64,000 bases of DNA from Lachnoclostridium phytofermentans ISDg (GTDB lineage: Bacteria > Bacillota > Clostridia > Lachnospirales > Lachnospiraceae), in contig NC_010001.1 of the NCBI RefSeq assembly GCF_000018685.1, positions 2,682,001 through 2,746,000 on the forward strand. Direction: 5' to 3'. Position 1 is the first letter of the stretch. Each line of letters opens with the position of its first letter. The translations under genes were made by a program, and so were the position numbers. Positions 34,145 through 43,507 of the stretch are shown here, one piece after another. The notes under the pieces are model-generated. The model saw only the letters and a program-made list of their open reading frames with translations, had not been told where the DNA came from and made no database searches.

Positions 34145-35987
34145 CGTCCACCCCTCCTTCTCGATAGTACCTGCTTTGAATCTCAAATAGATCCGCATAA
34201 TGTCCATTCCGAGTAATTAACTCATCATGTGTCCCCTCCTCATCGATGCACCCTTCTGCAATTAGTATAATGCGGTCGCAAAATCTAGTAGAAGCAAGAC
34301 GATGGGAAATATAAACAGCCATACGACCATCTATAAGTTCATTATATTTATTATAGATATCACTCTCAGCTATTGGATCAAGTGCAGAAGTAGGTTCATC
34401 CAGAATCAAAATCGGAGCATTCTTATACAGAGCACGAGCCAACATCAACCGTTGCAATTCTCCTCCTGATAAATTGATACCATCAGTAAACACCCTGCCT
34501 ATATGAGTCTCCACCCCATTCGGCAATCCGGCAATTTTCTCTGTGAGTCCTGCCTGATTTATGCATCGTTCCATCAATTCTGTATCGATATTTTCATCCG
34601 TTTGCGCAATATTCTCAGCAATCGTCACGTCAAGGACCGAAAAATCCTGAAATACAGCAGAAAATAATTTATAATAATCCCTGCGATTATATGTCCTGAT
34701 GTCTACATTATTTAACAACACTTTTCCTTCTGTAGGGTCCAAAAATCCGCACATCAGTTTAATAAGCGTGGTCTTTCCAGCACCATTCAAACCGACAATT
34801 GCCAACTTTTCTCCTGGTCTGATAGTCAAATTAATGTGAGAGAGTGTATTTTTTTCGGACTTTGGGTAGCAAAAAGAGACATCTCTCAACTCAATCTGAT
34901 AAGGAATCTTCAAGTCAGGTGTGATAGGTGTACCTTCCTCCATTTTAAAGGATTCGGGATAATCCAAAAATTCCCTAACCGCAGAGATGTCAAGACTTTG
35001 TTTCCGAAGAGTTGCAAAATCACTCATAATACTGCCGATACCACTTGTAAAAACATTCACAGTATTAAAATATAGCACAAACTGCGCGGCAGACATCTTC
35101 CCCCCAAGCACGGCTCCAATCAGGAAAAGATAAACAATACCATTCCTCATAAATGTAAGTACGATATCTACGATATTTCCCCATATATAGACTCGTTCTC
35201 CACGAGCAATAAAACTTCGATACAAACGAAGTATGCTATTATATACCTCTTCTATCCAGTCCACCATTCCAAAAATGCGAACATCTTTTGCCAATGTGTA
35301 ATCTCTTGATTTTTCACTTAGATAATTCATACGGCGAGAATATTCAGATTCTTCATCCCTGTGTCGATATCCCCAACCATTAAGATAATTACTCACTAAA
35401 AAACTGACAATGGTGGTAACTACAACCGCAATAATCATAAACGGATCCAGAGTAGCAAGCAATGAAAGATAAATAATGAACTCAGCCACATTCTTTAATA
35501 AATTCGTCAAAGTTGTCCAGATTGCCTCAGTAGCAGCTGTATTGCTGGTAACAAGCATAGAAGCTTTATCCATTTTCTTCCGCACATCCTGATCCTCAAT
35601 ATCGGGATATGACATTGTCAGTGACTTGTTTTGAATCATAGCTCCAATCATGAGACGTACTTCTATACGCCCAAACTGTGAACAAGATGTGAGATAGGCT
35701 TTAGCAGCACCCAGTATCATCAATGCTGCTGTAAACATGAATATGATTACCGTCAGTTCTGCAACAGAAACTTTCGCTTCAACTGCACTGAGAATAGAAG
35801 GCACAATAAAAAGTTGTGTAAGGCTGAACAGAATTACAGCCACAGTCATTGTAAGACCAAGCAATATTACGCTTCGACGCCTTCTCCAGGCAAGCGATAT
35901 CATATATGCGGTATTCTGTCCTAATCTATAAGTCGGTCTTTGCAGCTTACGTTTTGCAGCGCCCGACACCTTTAATGAAACAGACAT
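34131..35987 (-). CDS. ABC exporter half-transporter A
   Basis: A 618-residue half-transporter. The membrane domain (about 30-340) is followed by an ATPase domain with Walker A GLNGAGKTT, signature LSGGELQR, Walker B ILILDEPTSALD and ISHRLAS. It is the upstream member of an overlapping gene pair. It starts 44 bp after a carrier-protein remnant, suggesting that the pair once exported the product of a peptide synthetase. The substrate cannot be read from sequence. Confidence 0.9.
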   Translation of the reverse strand: MSVSLKVSGAAKRKLQRPTYRLGQNTAYMISLAWRRRRSVILLGLTMTVAVILFSLTQLFIVPSILSAVEAKVSVAELTVIIFMFTAALMILGAAKAYLTSCSQFGRIEVRLMIGAMIQNKSLTMSYPDIEDQDVRKKMDKASMLVTSNTAATEAIWTTLTNLLKNVAEFIIYLSLLATLDPFMIIAVVVTTIVSFLVSNYLNGWGYRHRDEESEYSRRMNYLSEKSRDYTLAKDVRIFGMVDWIEEVYNSILRLYRSFIARGERVYIWGNIVDIVLTFMRNGIVYLFLIGAVLGGKMSAAQFVLYFNTVNVFTSGIGSIMSDFATLRKQSLDISAVREFLDYPESFKMEEGTPITPDLKIPYQIELRDVSFCYPKSEKNTLSHINLTIRPGEKLAIVGLNGAGKTTLIKLMCGFLDPTEGKVLLNNVDIRTYNRRDYYKLFSAVFQDFSVLDVTIAENIAQTDENIDTELMERCINQAGLTEKIAGLPNGVETHIGRVFTDGINLSGGELQRLMLARALYKNAPILILDEPTSALDPIAESDIYNKYNELIDGRMAVYISHRLASTRFCDRIILIAEGCIDEEGTHDELITRNGHYADLFEIQSRYYREGGVDDEKE

Positions 35988-36031
35988 TACGATTCCTCCG
36001 TTTTTCGTTTATATGTTTTAAAATAAGATGG

Positions 36032-36375
36032 TCATTGTAAATGATTATATCTCTCTATAATCTCCTCCAAACTTTGTTTCCCATCTTTCAAGTCGGTAAC
36101 TAAATTATGCAATTCATCTGACAGCTTGTTGGTTTTATTTATTTTCTCGTTATTGTTATCATCTAAAAACTTAGCTAGCTGAAATATGGTAGAATAAGTA
36201 AATAAATCAACAATCGTAATTTTTCCAGGAAGCAGTTTTTCTATGTGGAAATATACACTTCTTATTTTTAACGAATCGCCTCCCATATCAAAAAAACTGT
36301 CATGAATACTAAATGTATCATAGCCCAATACTTCCTTCCATATGGTAGCAACCAACTTTTCATAATATGTATATC
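36032..36375 (-). pseudogene. Peptidyl-carrier domain remnant of a peptide synthetase
   Basis: About 107 residues with the carrier-protein core ATIWKEVLGYDTF and phosphopantetheine site FFDMGGDSLKIRSV, followed by DLFTYSTIFQLAKFL. This is the end of an NRPS-type protein. There is no proper start codon (frame open upstream into IS3-derived sequence), so the N-terminal modules were lost at the IS3 junction near 36370. The Ser of GGDSL is intact. Confidence 0.72.
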
Positions 36376-36614
36376 CTTTTATCTTTTAATTCCCTACGCA
36401 ATCTTGCGTTTTCCTTTGCTTCATCACTTTCATAATTGCCTGATCCTCTTGTAGGTACTTCTCCATTGTTTTCTTTTGCATCTTTTGTCCAGTTACCCAG
36501 AGCAGTTCTACTCACTCCTAATTTTTCTGCACATCCTTTAAGACCGAGGTCCTTGTGTTCAAAGTAATACTTAGCTGCATTCTCTTTAAAATTCTTATCA
36601 AACTGTTTACTCAT
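36360..36614 (-). pseudogene. IS3-family OrfA fragment
   Basis: 84 residues starting MSKQFDKNFKENAAKYYFEH with the HTH GCAEKLGVSRTALGNW and ENARLRRELKDK. The normal continuation of the coiled coil (leading to ILKKA) is replaced after KDK by a few junk residues at the junction with the carrier-domain piece. No OrfB. It is from a different IS3 subgroup than the complete element at 103-1908. Confidence 0.7.
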
Positions 36615-36711
36615 GAAATTCCTCCATCACTTATTGATTTTATTATATCTTATATTTTGGAATTTTCCACTTTCAACTTGTACCATTAATATTCTACCAC
36701 CAGATACTGTT

Positions 36712-36801
36712 TTACTTGCACCAGTCATTCACTTTCAGACCACTGAGTTTTCTGCTTTGAATTCTGCTTCTCCATAAAGTGATGGAATCTGTTTTACTCA
36801 T
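36712..36801 (-). pseudogene. IS66 TnpA N-terminal fragment
   Basis: 29 residues, MSKTDSITLWRSRIQSRKLS followed by a GLKVNDWC stretch, with GGAGG upstream of the start. W-x-x-x-I and SGL-x-x-x-x-C match the start of IS66 TnpA. It stops at TAA 36712-36714. Confidence 0.5.
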
Positions 36802-37330
36802 AAACATTGTCCTCCCTGTTGTATTATAGGGAAGAATATCATTTTTTGTTAGGCTATGGAATAACGCCTTCTTTTGAAGCACTTACAGAAGTTTTAATGC
36901 CTCGGAGTAATTCATTAAAAAACAATGTTCTAGTTTAAAAGATACCAAAAAAGAGACACCTAAAAATCGAGAGACATCTCTTTTTGACCAAAATATGCTC
37001 TCGATTTAGTGACGCTTAAATTCTGACGGTGTATTATTCATTGCTTACTATGTACCAGTCACACCACTGCTTGATATGCTCTTATTCATGGAGTATATAT
37101 AAAACAAGAGCTAATTTCGTAGCTGTCCAGCACCATACTTATCTTAGCTGTTCTATATTTACAGATTTTTCTTCACTTACTCATTAAATTAGCGATGCAC
37201 TAATAAATTGTTTAAAAATCGAATAGAAAGCATCCCAACACTCATTAAATTCAATTGTGTCAGCAAAGATAGGAATATTAGCCAAATAACAAACAAGCAT
37301 TCCCCGTCTTTCAATAATACTTTTTTTTGC
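36802..37330. other. Non-coding gap between IS remnants
   Basis: It holds a hairpin near 36948-36985 (AAAAAGAGA with TCTCTTTTT) that could be a terminator and an overlapping ATCGAGAG/CTCTCGAT pair. No gene seen. Confidence 0.35.
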
Positions 37331-37666
37331 ATTCAGACAGATTTCTGTAACGTTGCCAGTGGTAATGAAAAAGGTCTCGTTGAAAACCTTGTAGGCTATG
37401 CACGTCGTAACTTTATCTTCTATGATGGTGAGTTAGTAACAACTTATGACCGATTCTACGGTACTGGTAAGACAGAATACCGCTTGGAACATTATATCGA
37501 TCTATTAGAGAGAAAGCCACGTGCTGTATTTCAGGCGAAGCCAGTTCGGTACAATGTCACAAAGGAACTACTTGATTGGGGAAAACTTCTTCCCGGCGGT
37601 AATAAGGAAATGGTTAAACTCCTGCGCCTTTGCGTAGACTATGGAGAGGAAAAAATCTCGAAATAA
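37331..37666 (+). pseudogene. IS21 transposase IstA fragment with internal deletion
   Basis: The frame contains SGNEKGLVENLVGYARRN, the conserved segment after the IstA catalytic core, then jumps to TEYRLEHYIDLLERKPRA and the C-terminus. Roughly 80 residues normally between them are missing, and the DDE catalytic part upstream is gone. Confidence 0.65.
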
Positions 37667-38125
37667 TATCTCAATGTATACTCTAAACAGAAAAGCTCCT
37701 TAAGTACATCAACCCTATTATCAATCAGCCTTCTACCTATTCAATTTTTGTACACACTCCCAAAACACCGTTTATGGAAACATTTCTGCCCCACATTTCA
37801 GTTTGTTGTGCTTCTCATTATTGCTATTACATGTACATGTCTTTTTAATTCAAGACAGAATTATGTTAACTTACTGATAGTTCCATTTTATATTACAAAC
37901 AGAGTATTATCAACAAATTTGTCTAAAATATTCCAATAAGACTATTTCACAACAAGGAGCAATCAATCCGAGAACATTATTTTTAAATGAACTTTTGAAT
38001 GGAAATTATTGATTATTATACTATCACAACTAATGAACTTTATTATTTATTTTTATTTTGTTCAAGCAAAAATAAAGTCCATTCCTATAATAATGGACTT
38101 TATCTAAAAATGCTTTAATTTATAA
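37667..38125. other. Non-coding gap with hairpin
   Basis: AAAGTCCATT (about 38073) and AATGGACTTT (about 38091) form a hairpin. TAATGAACTTTATT at about 38031 resembles copies near 38469 and 38514. A 63-residue frame here (37748-37939) is not convincing. Confidence 0.3.
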
Positions 38126-38482
38126 CTATCTACATGGATATATATTAAGTTCAAAATTTTCTAGTTTTGATGTTTTTTCATATAATGAACTTTCGCCAAT
38201 CATGACCTCGTATGAATTATGTATAATACTGTCAATGAACGCTTCGCTTACGGTGGTATCACTTTCATTACCGATACGTGTATACCACCCGCTTGGTTCA
38301 AACTGAGTGCAAAAAAAAACGGAACCATTTACACTACGAAATTCTATAATCTCCAAGAGTTCTATTGCCTGGCTACTGGCAAGTGGTGTAAGCAGAAATT
38401 CGTCAATAATCAGAAGATTAATCTTTTGATATGCCTTAATAGCTTTTTCGAAAGTTCCTTCACCCTCATAAATTATGAACTT
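38126..38482 (-). pseudogene. IS21 helper ATPase IstB, C-terminal half
   Basis: About 118 residues: GEGTFEKAIKAYQKINLLII with Walker B IDEF, then LASSQAIELLEIIEFRS, CTQFEPSGWY, and IHNSYEVMIGESSL. This is the back half of IstB. The front half with Walker A is missing and no start codon is usable. Direct repeats AATTATGAACTTT near both ends could be the multiple terminal transposase sites of an IS21 element. Orientation is opposite to the IstA fragment, so the two are rearranged or come from different copies. Confidence 0.7.
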
Positions 38483-38581
38483 TTTAAATTCAACTTAATT
38501 AACTACTATATACATAAATTATGAACTTTATTTTTGCCTATTTCAAAAGTACAGACAAGTATAAAGTTCAAATAATTTATA

Positions 38582-38645
38582 ATGAACGAAATCCCTCTAT
38601 CCCTATAACCATAAGGATTTAAGGCATATTAAGAGTTTCGTCCAT
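38582..38645. repeat. Candidate right attachment site of the accessory island
   Basis: AGTTTCGTCCAT at 38634-38645 is identical to 30081-30092 and in the same orientation; CGTAA follows within nine bases in both. ATGAACGAAAT at 38582-38592 forms an imperfect inverted partner, as GGACGAAAC does on the left. Confidence 0.5.
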
Positions 38646-38789
38646 CATTCGTAAGGTTTATTACAAAACCCCTCAGTAACTGAAAAACCCCCGCCCCTGG
38701 GCTTGAAAAATGTACATAAAAATGTACATAATTAATAGAAAACCATTGTAATGCAAATTTTAAATTACTTAATAAATGTACAAAATGAC

Positions 38790-38847
38790 AGCAAAAGTGG
38801 TGTCTCTATAAAGTCTTATATTTGAGTTAGAGCTACCACTTTTTGCT
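38790..38847. terminator. Long hairpin upstream of the protease region
   Basis: AGCAAAAGTGGT (38790-38801) pairs with ACCACTTTTTGCT (38835-38847), with CTCT/AGAG inside. Nothing coding in 38483-39029. Confidence 0.45.
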
Positions 38848-39029
38848 TATATTTTAAATAACAATTTAGAATTTAATATTTAGGTACATTGTAATATTCC
38901 ATTGTATTTTTTTCTTTGTCTAATTCGCTACGCCTACAAACTGTGATGTTATTAAACAAAATTGTTCTTTCATCCATTGGAGTTACATTTTTTTCGGCTG
39001 TAATACCCTTTCCTAAGAACTTTGAGCGT

Positions 39030-39332
39030 TCAATGACGTTTTTTCATGTATATTGCTTCGATTCTTGGGGGATAACTTTCCTCAACAAACATCATGCTCA
39101 AAACGGTCACTTCATCTCCCACTGTGAACTTGTCTGCCTTGTCATAAAGAACTACGATTTTGTCCGCATTCGTTGGAATAAAGGAATCCGATGATTCCAC
39201 ATTAATCGTTATCTCTCGCCCATTAATACTTTCTATTACTCCACTAACCGTATATTGGTTGAGTACTACAATGGCTATTATCACGGCACAAAAAATAACA
39301 ACCACTATTATGATGTTTCTCTTTTTTTTCAT
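39030..39332 (-). CDS. Small membrane-anchored exported protein
   Basis: A 100-residue protein with an N-terminal membrane anchor (residues 6-25, IIIVVVIFCAVIIAIVVL). A small beta-rich external domain follows (SGVIESINGREITINVES), with the feel of an OB-fold like DUF3221 proteins. The second ATG (39332) is preferred because the first overlaps the ribosome site AGGAG. It is the third gene after a secreted protease and a foldase-like lipoprotein on the same strand, so probably part of that unit. Confidence 0.65.
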   Translation of the reverse strand: MKKKRNIIIVVVIFCAVIIAIVVLNQYTVSGVIESINGREITINVESSDSFIPTNADKIVVLYDKADKFTVGDEVTVLSMMFVEESYPPRIEAIYMKKRH

Positions 39333-39372
39333 AAATAACATCTCCTAGTCTGTTATAGAGTTTCTGGACAGT

Positions 39373-40410
39373 TTACTCGACACATTTTGCTTTATCAAAA
39401 AGTATTTGCTTAATTTTGTCTTCTTCGATTTGAAAAATAGCCAACATTTTACTATCCTGATTATCATTTTTATCGATTTCTTCCTCTACTTCTTTATCAC
39501 TGATTAGGATTCTTTCTTTATTTGCGATACCAACACAAGCAAGATACTTTTTAATCTGCATTTCGCTCTCATTATAGCAACGTTCATAGAACTCATCCTT
39601 TGTAATTTTCATTATAGATTCAATATACTCCTCTAAAGTGAGATTGTAAATATACGCCATGTTTTGATATGTTTTTACAATGCCTACAGCATTTTTTAGG
39701 ATAGACTTTTCATCAATTCTGAATTTGCTACGACTAATTACCGTATCTAGTAATTGATCCTTGGTATCGTTAATATCCTTTTTTTCCCTATTTGAACGAA
39801 GTAATTCACTCACATAAGCGGTATATTCTTCTATGCTTTCATGTCCTAATTTGTTTTTAACAAGCTCATCTGTAAAATCAACAACACTAAAGCCCATAAT
39901 ATTTGTCACAGTTGCGTGTACCGTGACATTTTTTCCAGCTAATGCATCCTCAGATTCCAAAGGGACGGTCATATCAAAGATAATTTCTTGATTGGTAGGC
40001 TGATTAATCAGATGTTCTTCAAATTCTTTATCTACCTCATAATTTCCAATCATAAACTGCTTCCCTAACTGACTATAGGTTTGCTTATTATTATAGTATA
40101 TGTCATAATTTAGCCTAATAGTATCGTGATATTGTATGATTGCTCTATCCTTAATCTCATGGATTTCTTCATATGAATTCAAAATATTGCTTATGTATTC
40201 ATTGATTTCCTCATTGGTTACATTCACAGGATTCAACCTATATTCAAGATCATCGTAGTCACCAAGCTTTATTAATGCATCCACTTTTACATTGACAGCT
40301 TCTAACATATAGTTCGATCCATAGCCATATATTATCTTATTTTTATTGCACCCCGCTAAACATACCAAAAGGAACAAAATAATAGAAATACAGAAAATGT
40401 TTTTTTTCAT
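39373..40410 (-). CDS. Trigger-factor-like foldase lipoprotein
   Basis: A 345-residue lipoprotein (signal peptide, lipobox LAGC, Cys21). The middle resembles the FKBP-type prolyl isomerase domain of trigger factor (IRLNYDIYYN, FMIGNYEVDKEFEEHL, ALAGKNVTVHATVTNI), with a helical C-terminal chaperone-like arm (NREKKDINDTKDQLLDTVIS). Unlike cytosolic trigger factor it lacks the ribosome-binding domain and is exported. It should help fold secreted proteins at the cell surface. It lies 16 bp downstream of a secreted serine protease gene, its most likely client. Confidence 0.8.
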   Translation of the reverse strand: MKKNIFCISIILFLLVCLAGCNKNKIIYGYGSNYMLEAVNVKVDALIKLGDYDDLEYRLNPVNVTNEEINEYISNILNSYEEIHEIKDRAIIQYHDTIRLNYDIYYNNKQTYSQLGKQFMIGNYEVDKEFEEHLINQPTNQEIIFDMTVPLESEDALAGKNVTVHATVTNIMGFSVVDFTDELVKNKLGHESIEEYTAYVSELLRSNREKKDINDTKDQLLDTVISRSKFRIDEKSILKNAVGIVKTYQNMAYIYNLTLEEYIESIMKITKDEFYERCYNESEMQIKKYLACVGIANKERILISDKEVEEEIDKNDNQDSKMLAIFQIEEDKIKQILFDKAKCVE

Positions 40411-40426
40411 TCATTACTCCTGGTTA

Positions 40427-41719
40427 TTAGTAGAGCATAACGCTCATACCTGAAATGATATTTGTTGCTTTAACAGAATAACTACTATGCCATATCAAGA
40501 AGCTTGAAGAACCTTTATGGATTGCTGCAAGCTCGTACATATTGTTAAAGTATGTATAAACAACACCTCCACTGTCTCCACCGTCAGAATTATAATCACA
40601 TTTTAAAAGATCCGTAAAGGTAGTTCCATTAATCGTCCATGAATCACTACTCGATTTTACCGTCCCACTCGTCAAATATGTCGTACGACCACATTTATAT
40701 ACCGTACTCCCTGTTGCTAAAGATGTAATGTAGTATGAACCGGTGATTGTATTCGCCCCAGATGTCGTACCGGAACTGTCACTATATTTTATTGTATTAC
40801 TTACACTATAGTCCTTCGTTATTTTAATAAAGGAGGCATCAATGGATCCAGAATACTGACGTGACTCAACATAACCTATTAAGTTACTACTAGTATCATA
40901 TACATTATCTGAAACTGCATTACCATGTCCAGCTGTAACGAATCCATAAATCGTTCCTGAACTGGTTGATTTCCAAGCTCTGAAACCAATACTATAAAGA
41001 TAGTACGTACCACCATTATTAATCTGTATCTCTTGACCAGTGTATAGAGTCGTCGCTTCTTCCCTTAATTCACCTGACTCTTCAAAAATAATTGCAGCAT
41101 TATTAATGATACTGGTTTTAAATGCTTTCATTTTTTCTTCAGATAAATTCATCATGCAAACAACAACTGCATTCCTCACTTCGTCAATATAAATTTCGCG
41201 CATGGATGTAAGCATTTCATTTAAAGGTGTTTTCGTATTCGCTTTAGCTACATCAACATATTGCTTTTTGTATTGTGATTCAATAGCCTCTTTTAGATCT
41301 ACTAGGTTATTGTAAGAATATGTAGCTTTACAAACCAAAACATCATTATCCCCTTCTAAATTCAAGCTTTTAACGAAATCTTTCCCCGATTCTGTGACCA
41401 AAACCACTAATTCTCCGTTTTCATTTATGTAGGCTCCTCCGTAAGATGAATCATAAGTCTTACTCGTTTTTTTCAGCCCTTTATCAAAAACTTTATCAAC
41501 AATCTGTTTATACACCTTATTCGATTTAGATTCTTTTTCAATCTTATTTTTATCTGCTACAGCCATTGGTTCATTATTTGTTTGAATAAGCGACTCTAAC
41601 TTTTCACCATTAGTCATGGCTCTATCCATCGCGTATAAATGGGCTGGTTGCCCAACGAGCATCATAAATACGCAGACAAGGACTAATGATACGCCTCTAA
41701 AACATGATACTTTTTTCAT
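40427..41719 (-). CDS. Secreted S1-family serine protease with propeptide
   Basis: A 430-residue exported protein with a signal peptide (about 1-30), a long propeptide (about 31-225) and a chymotrypsin-fold domain. Catalytic triad: His265 (TAGHG), Asp294 (SIDASFI) and Ser383 (GDSGGVVY). TAGHGN and the compact size resemble streptogrisin/alpha-lytic proteases, which need their pro-region to fold. GGAGGAGG lies upstream of the ATG. It is first gene of a unit with a foldase lipoprotein and a small anchored protein. Targets are unknown. Confidence 0.88.
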   Translation of the reverse strand: MKKVSCFRGVSLVLVCVFMMLVGQPAHLYAMDRAMTNGEKLESLIQTNNEPMAVADKNKIEKESKSNKVYKQIVDKVFDKGLKKTSKTYDSSYGGAYINENGELVVLVTESGKDFVKSLNLEGDNDVLVCKATYSYNNLVDLKEAIESQYKKQYVDVAKANTKTPLNEMLTSMREIYIDEVRNAVVVCMMNLSEEKMKAFKTSIINNAAIIFEESGELREEATTLYTGQEIQINNGGTYYLYSIGFRAWKSTSSGTIYGFVTAGHGNAVSDNVYDTSSNLIGYVESRQYSGSIDASFIKITKDYSVSNTIKYSDSSGTTSGANTITGSYYITSLATGSTVYKCGRTTYLTSGTVKSSSDSWTINGTTFTDLLKCDYNSDGGDSGGVVYTYFNNMYELAAIHKGSSSFLIWHSSYSVKATNIISGMSVMLY

Positions 41720-41956
41720 TTCATTTCCTCCTCCAAATTATTTGATTAACATTTTCTGTATTTCTCTAATATTATTAATATGATAACGTATTCAATTATT
41801 TAGGTCAAGCATATTTGTTATATTTTTCCATATATTCAAGTTATGTAAACTATGTCAAACATATTTATCACCAGAAATGGGTTTTCGGCATTTTGGCTAC
41901 TGGTGATTATAGGTAATTGTTAAATTACTCCCGTCTTTAGAAGTTAGAACCATAAA

Positions 41957-42067
41957 CAATTAGCTTTCCTTGATAAGTTGAACGATGGAGTTAAATATAC
42001 AGCTGAAAAATATAAAAGTTCAGAACCCGATTTAGATGAAGAAGATATTCGGGAGATGTTCCTTTGA
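41957..42067 (+). pseudogene. C-terminal gene remnant, unidentified
   Basis: The plus frame AFLDKLNDGVKYTAEKYKSS ending DEEDIREMFL then TGA reads like a real protein tail with good codon content, but there is no start and nothing upstream. The rest of 41720-42280 shows no gene. Confidence 0.3.
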
Positions 42068-42280
42068 CTAAGACAATTATTATAAAACTAATGTTCCGCT
42101 TTATGTACAAAATAGAATTTAAAATAACCTATTCTTCCATGCTTTTTATGTACGAAATATGTACTTAATAATAATATACATAAAATGATAATGTACATCC
42201 ACAAAGGTTTTACACCTGGTACTCGAAAAAACTTGCCTTTATATCGAAAGCGGTCTTTTTTATTCACTTTACCATAATTA

Positions 42281-42317
42281 AGTGCAAAGTTCTTATTAGC
42301 ATCAAGAACTTTGCACT
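42281..42317. terminator. Hairpin terminator
   Basis: AGTGCAAAGTTCTT (42281-42294) pairs perfectly with AAGAACTTTGCACT (42304-42317), followed on the plus strand by TTTATTATT. It may end the lost gene whose tail lies at 41957-42067. Confidence 0.65.
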
Positions 42318-42405
42318 TTTATTATTAAATATATCTCCTGTACTTCATTGTATGCTCATATCAGGAACTCATTTTATGTAGCTAGATAAATAACACTTTT
42401 CCAAA

Positions 42406-43350
42406 TCAATATTCAATCCTGTTAAAATTCCTTAAGAGCTTAAGTTTTCTTATAGCAACATCTGCCTTCCACCAGTTTTCGGATATCGCAATCTCTTTCA
42501 AATATTTTTCATTATTTTCAAACCAACTCCATGTAATTCCCCAAACGCCACTTGAAGGTCTTTTTTCAATAATATAATCTAGTTCTTTTTGCATAATCTC
42601 CTCATTATCCTTGTAAAAAACGCTATCCGGTGAGGATATAAAGCTAGACGGTGTTTTTCCGTAGTAAATCCATTTGGATATATCACGTTCTATGGAATCG
42701 TAAACTAGCCTTTTAACCGTACTCGAAATAAAATCCATATCAAAGCGATCCGATAAACCGAGTTGTGGTATTGTTTCCATTAGTTCGCAATATCCGCCCA
42801 CTCCCATTTCACCGTATTTACCAGACATGCTCAACTTGGTAATTAATTTTTCAACGATTGAAAAAGTCCGTTTGTATAATGGTGAGTCCTTATCGGCAAA
42901 TTTCAAAACAAAGCAGGCAATCCCTGCCGACAAGCCTATACTCTCATACTCGTTGGCTTCACTGTCGTATGTCCACCATGGTGCATGGGGATAATCATTG
43001 TTAGATGGAATACTGAAAAACCAACCGTTTTCGCTACTATGTATACCGCTTTCAAGAAATTTGAATATACCTTGTAATATAGGGTGGTTTATATCGCAAA
43101 AATCTATTTCAATTAGTTTGCTTATTGCATTTAGTGTTGTATAAGGCGATGAATTCGGATTCCAAGAGTCTGCCTCAAGAGCGTTGCCGAAACCTCCGTC
43201 TTCATTTTGATAAAAAGACAAAGCAGAAAGAACTACTTCCTTGCTACCATTTTCAAATTCATATTGCCATATGGCTAATTCAATTGGTCTAGCATTCCGA
43301 TAAATCCATAAACGTATTTCATCAAATGATTGTTTACTTAGTTTTTTCAT
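42406..43350 (-). CDS. Alpha/alpha-toroid (squalene cyclase / prenyltransferase fold) protein
   Basis: A 314-residue soluble protein. FYQNEDGGFGNALEAD matches the QxxDGGFG repeat of terpene-cyclase and prenyltransferase barrels, and later repeats are weaker (SENGWFF, SSGVWGITW). The DxDD motif of cyclases is absent, so enzymatic activity is doubtful; such proteins are usually annotated as hypothetical. A ribosome site TTAGGAGG precedes the ATG. Apparently a single gene. A second toroid-like gene at 57.3-58.2 kb is frameshifted. Confidence 0.65.
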   Translation of the reverse strand: MKKLSKQSFDEIRLWIYRNARPIELAIWQYEFENGSKEVVLSALSFYQNEDGGFGNALEADSWNPNSSPYTTLNAISKLIEIDFCDINHPILQGIFKFLESGIHSSENGWFFSIPSNNDYPHAPWWTYDSEANEYESIGLSAGIACFVLKFADKDSPLYKRTFSIVEKLITKLSMSGKYGEMGVGGYCELMETIPQLGLSDRFDMDFISSTVKRLVYDSIERDISKWIYYGKTPSSFISSPDSVFYKDNEEIMQKELDYIIEKRPSSGVWGITWSWFENNEKYLKEIAISENWWKADVAIRKLKLLRNFNRIEY

Positions 43351-43507
43351 TACCTAACCTCCTAAATGTAATATAACTATATAATAATCTACATTTTAAA
43401 TTCGTCATTGTAAAAAATGGACATATTCTGTATATACTCTAAAGGAGACATACCACAAATCGATTTAAAGTCATTTTCATGATGTGCCCCTTTTGACTTA
43501 ATTTCAT

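Noticed and set aside
37748..37939. 63-residue plus-strand ORF
   Set aside because: No ribosome site or motif; lies in a gap between IS fragments.
38219..38524. 101-residue plus-strand ORF
   Set aside because: It is the shadow of the IstB remnant, whose minus-strand reading shows clear family motifs.
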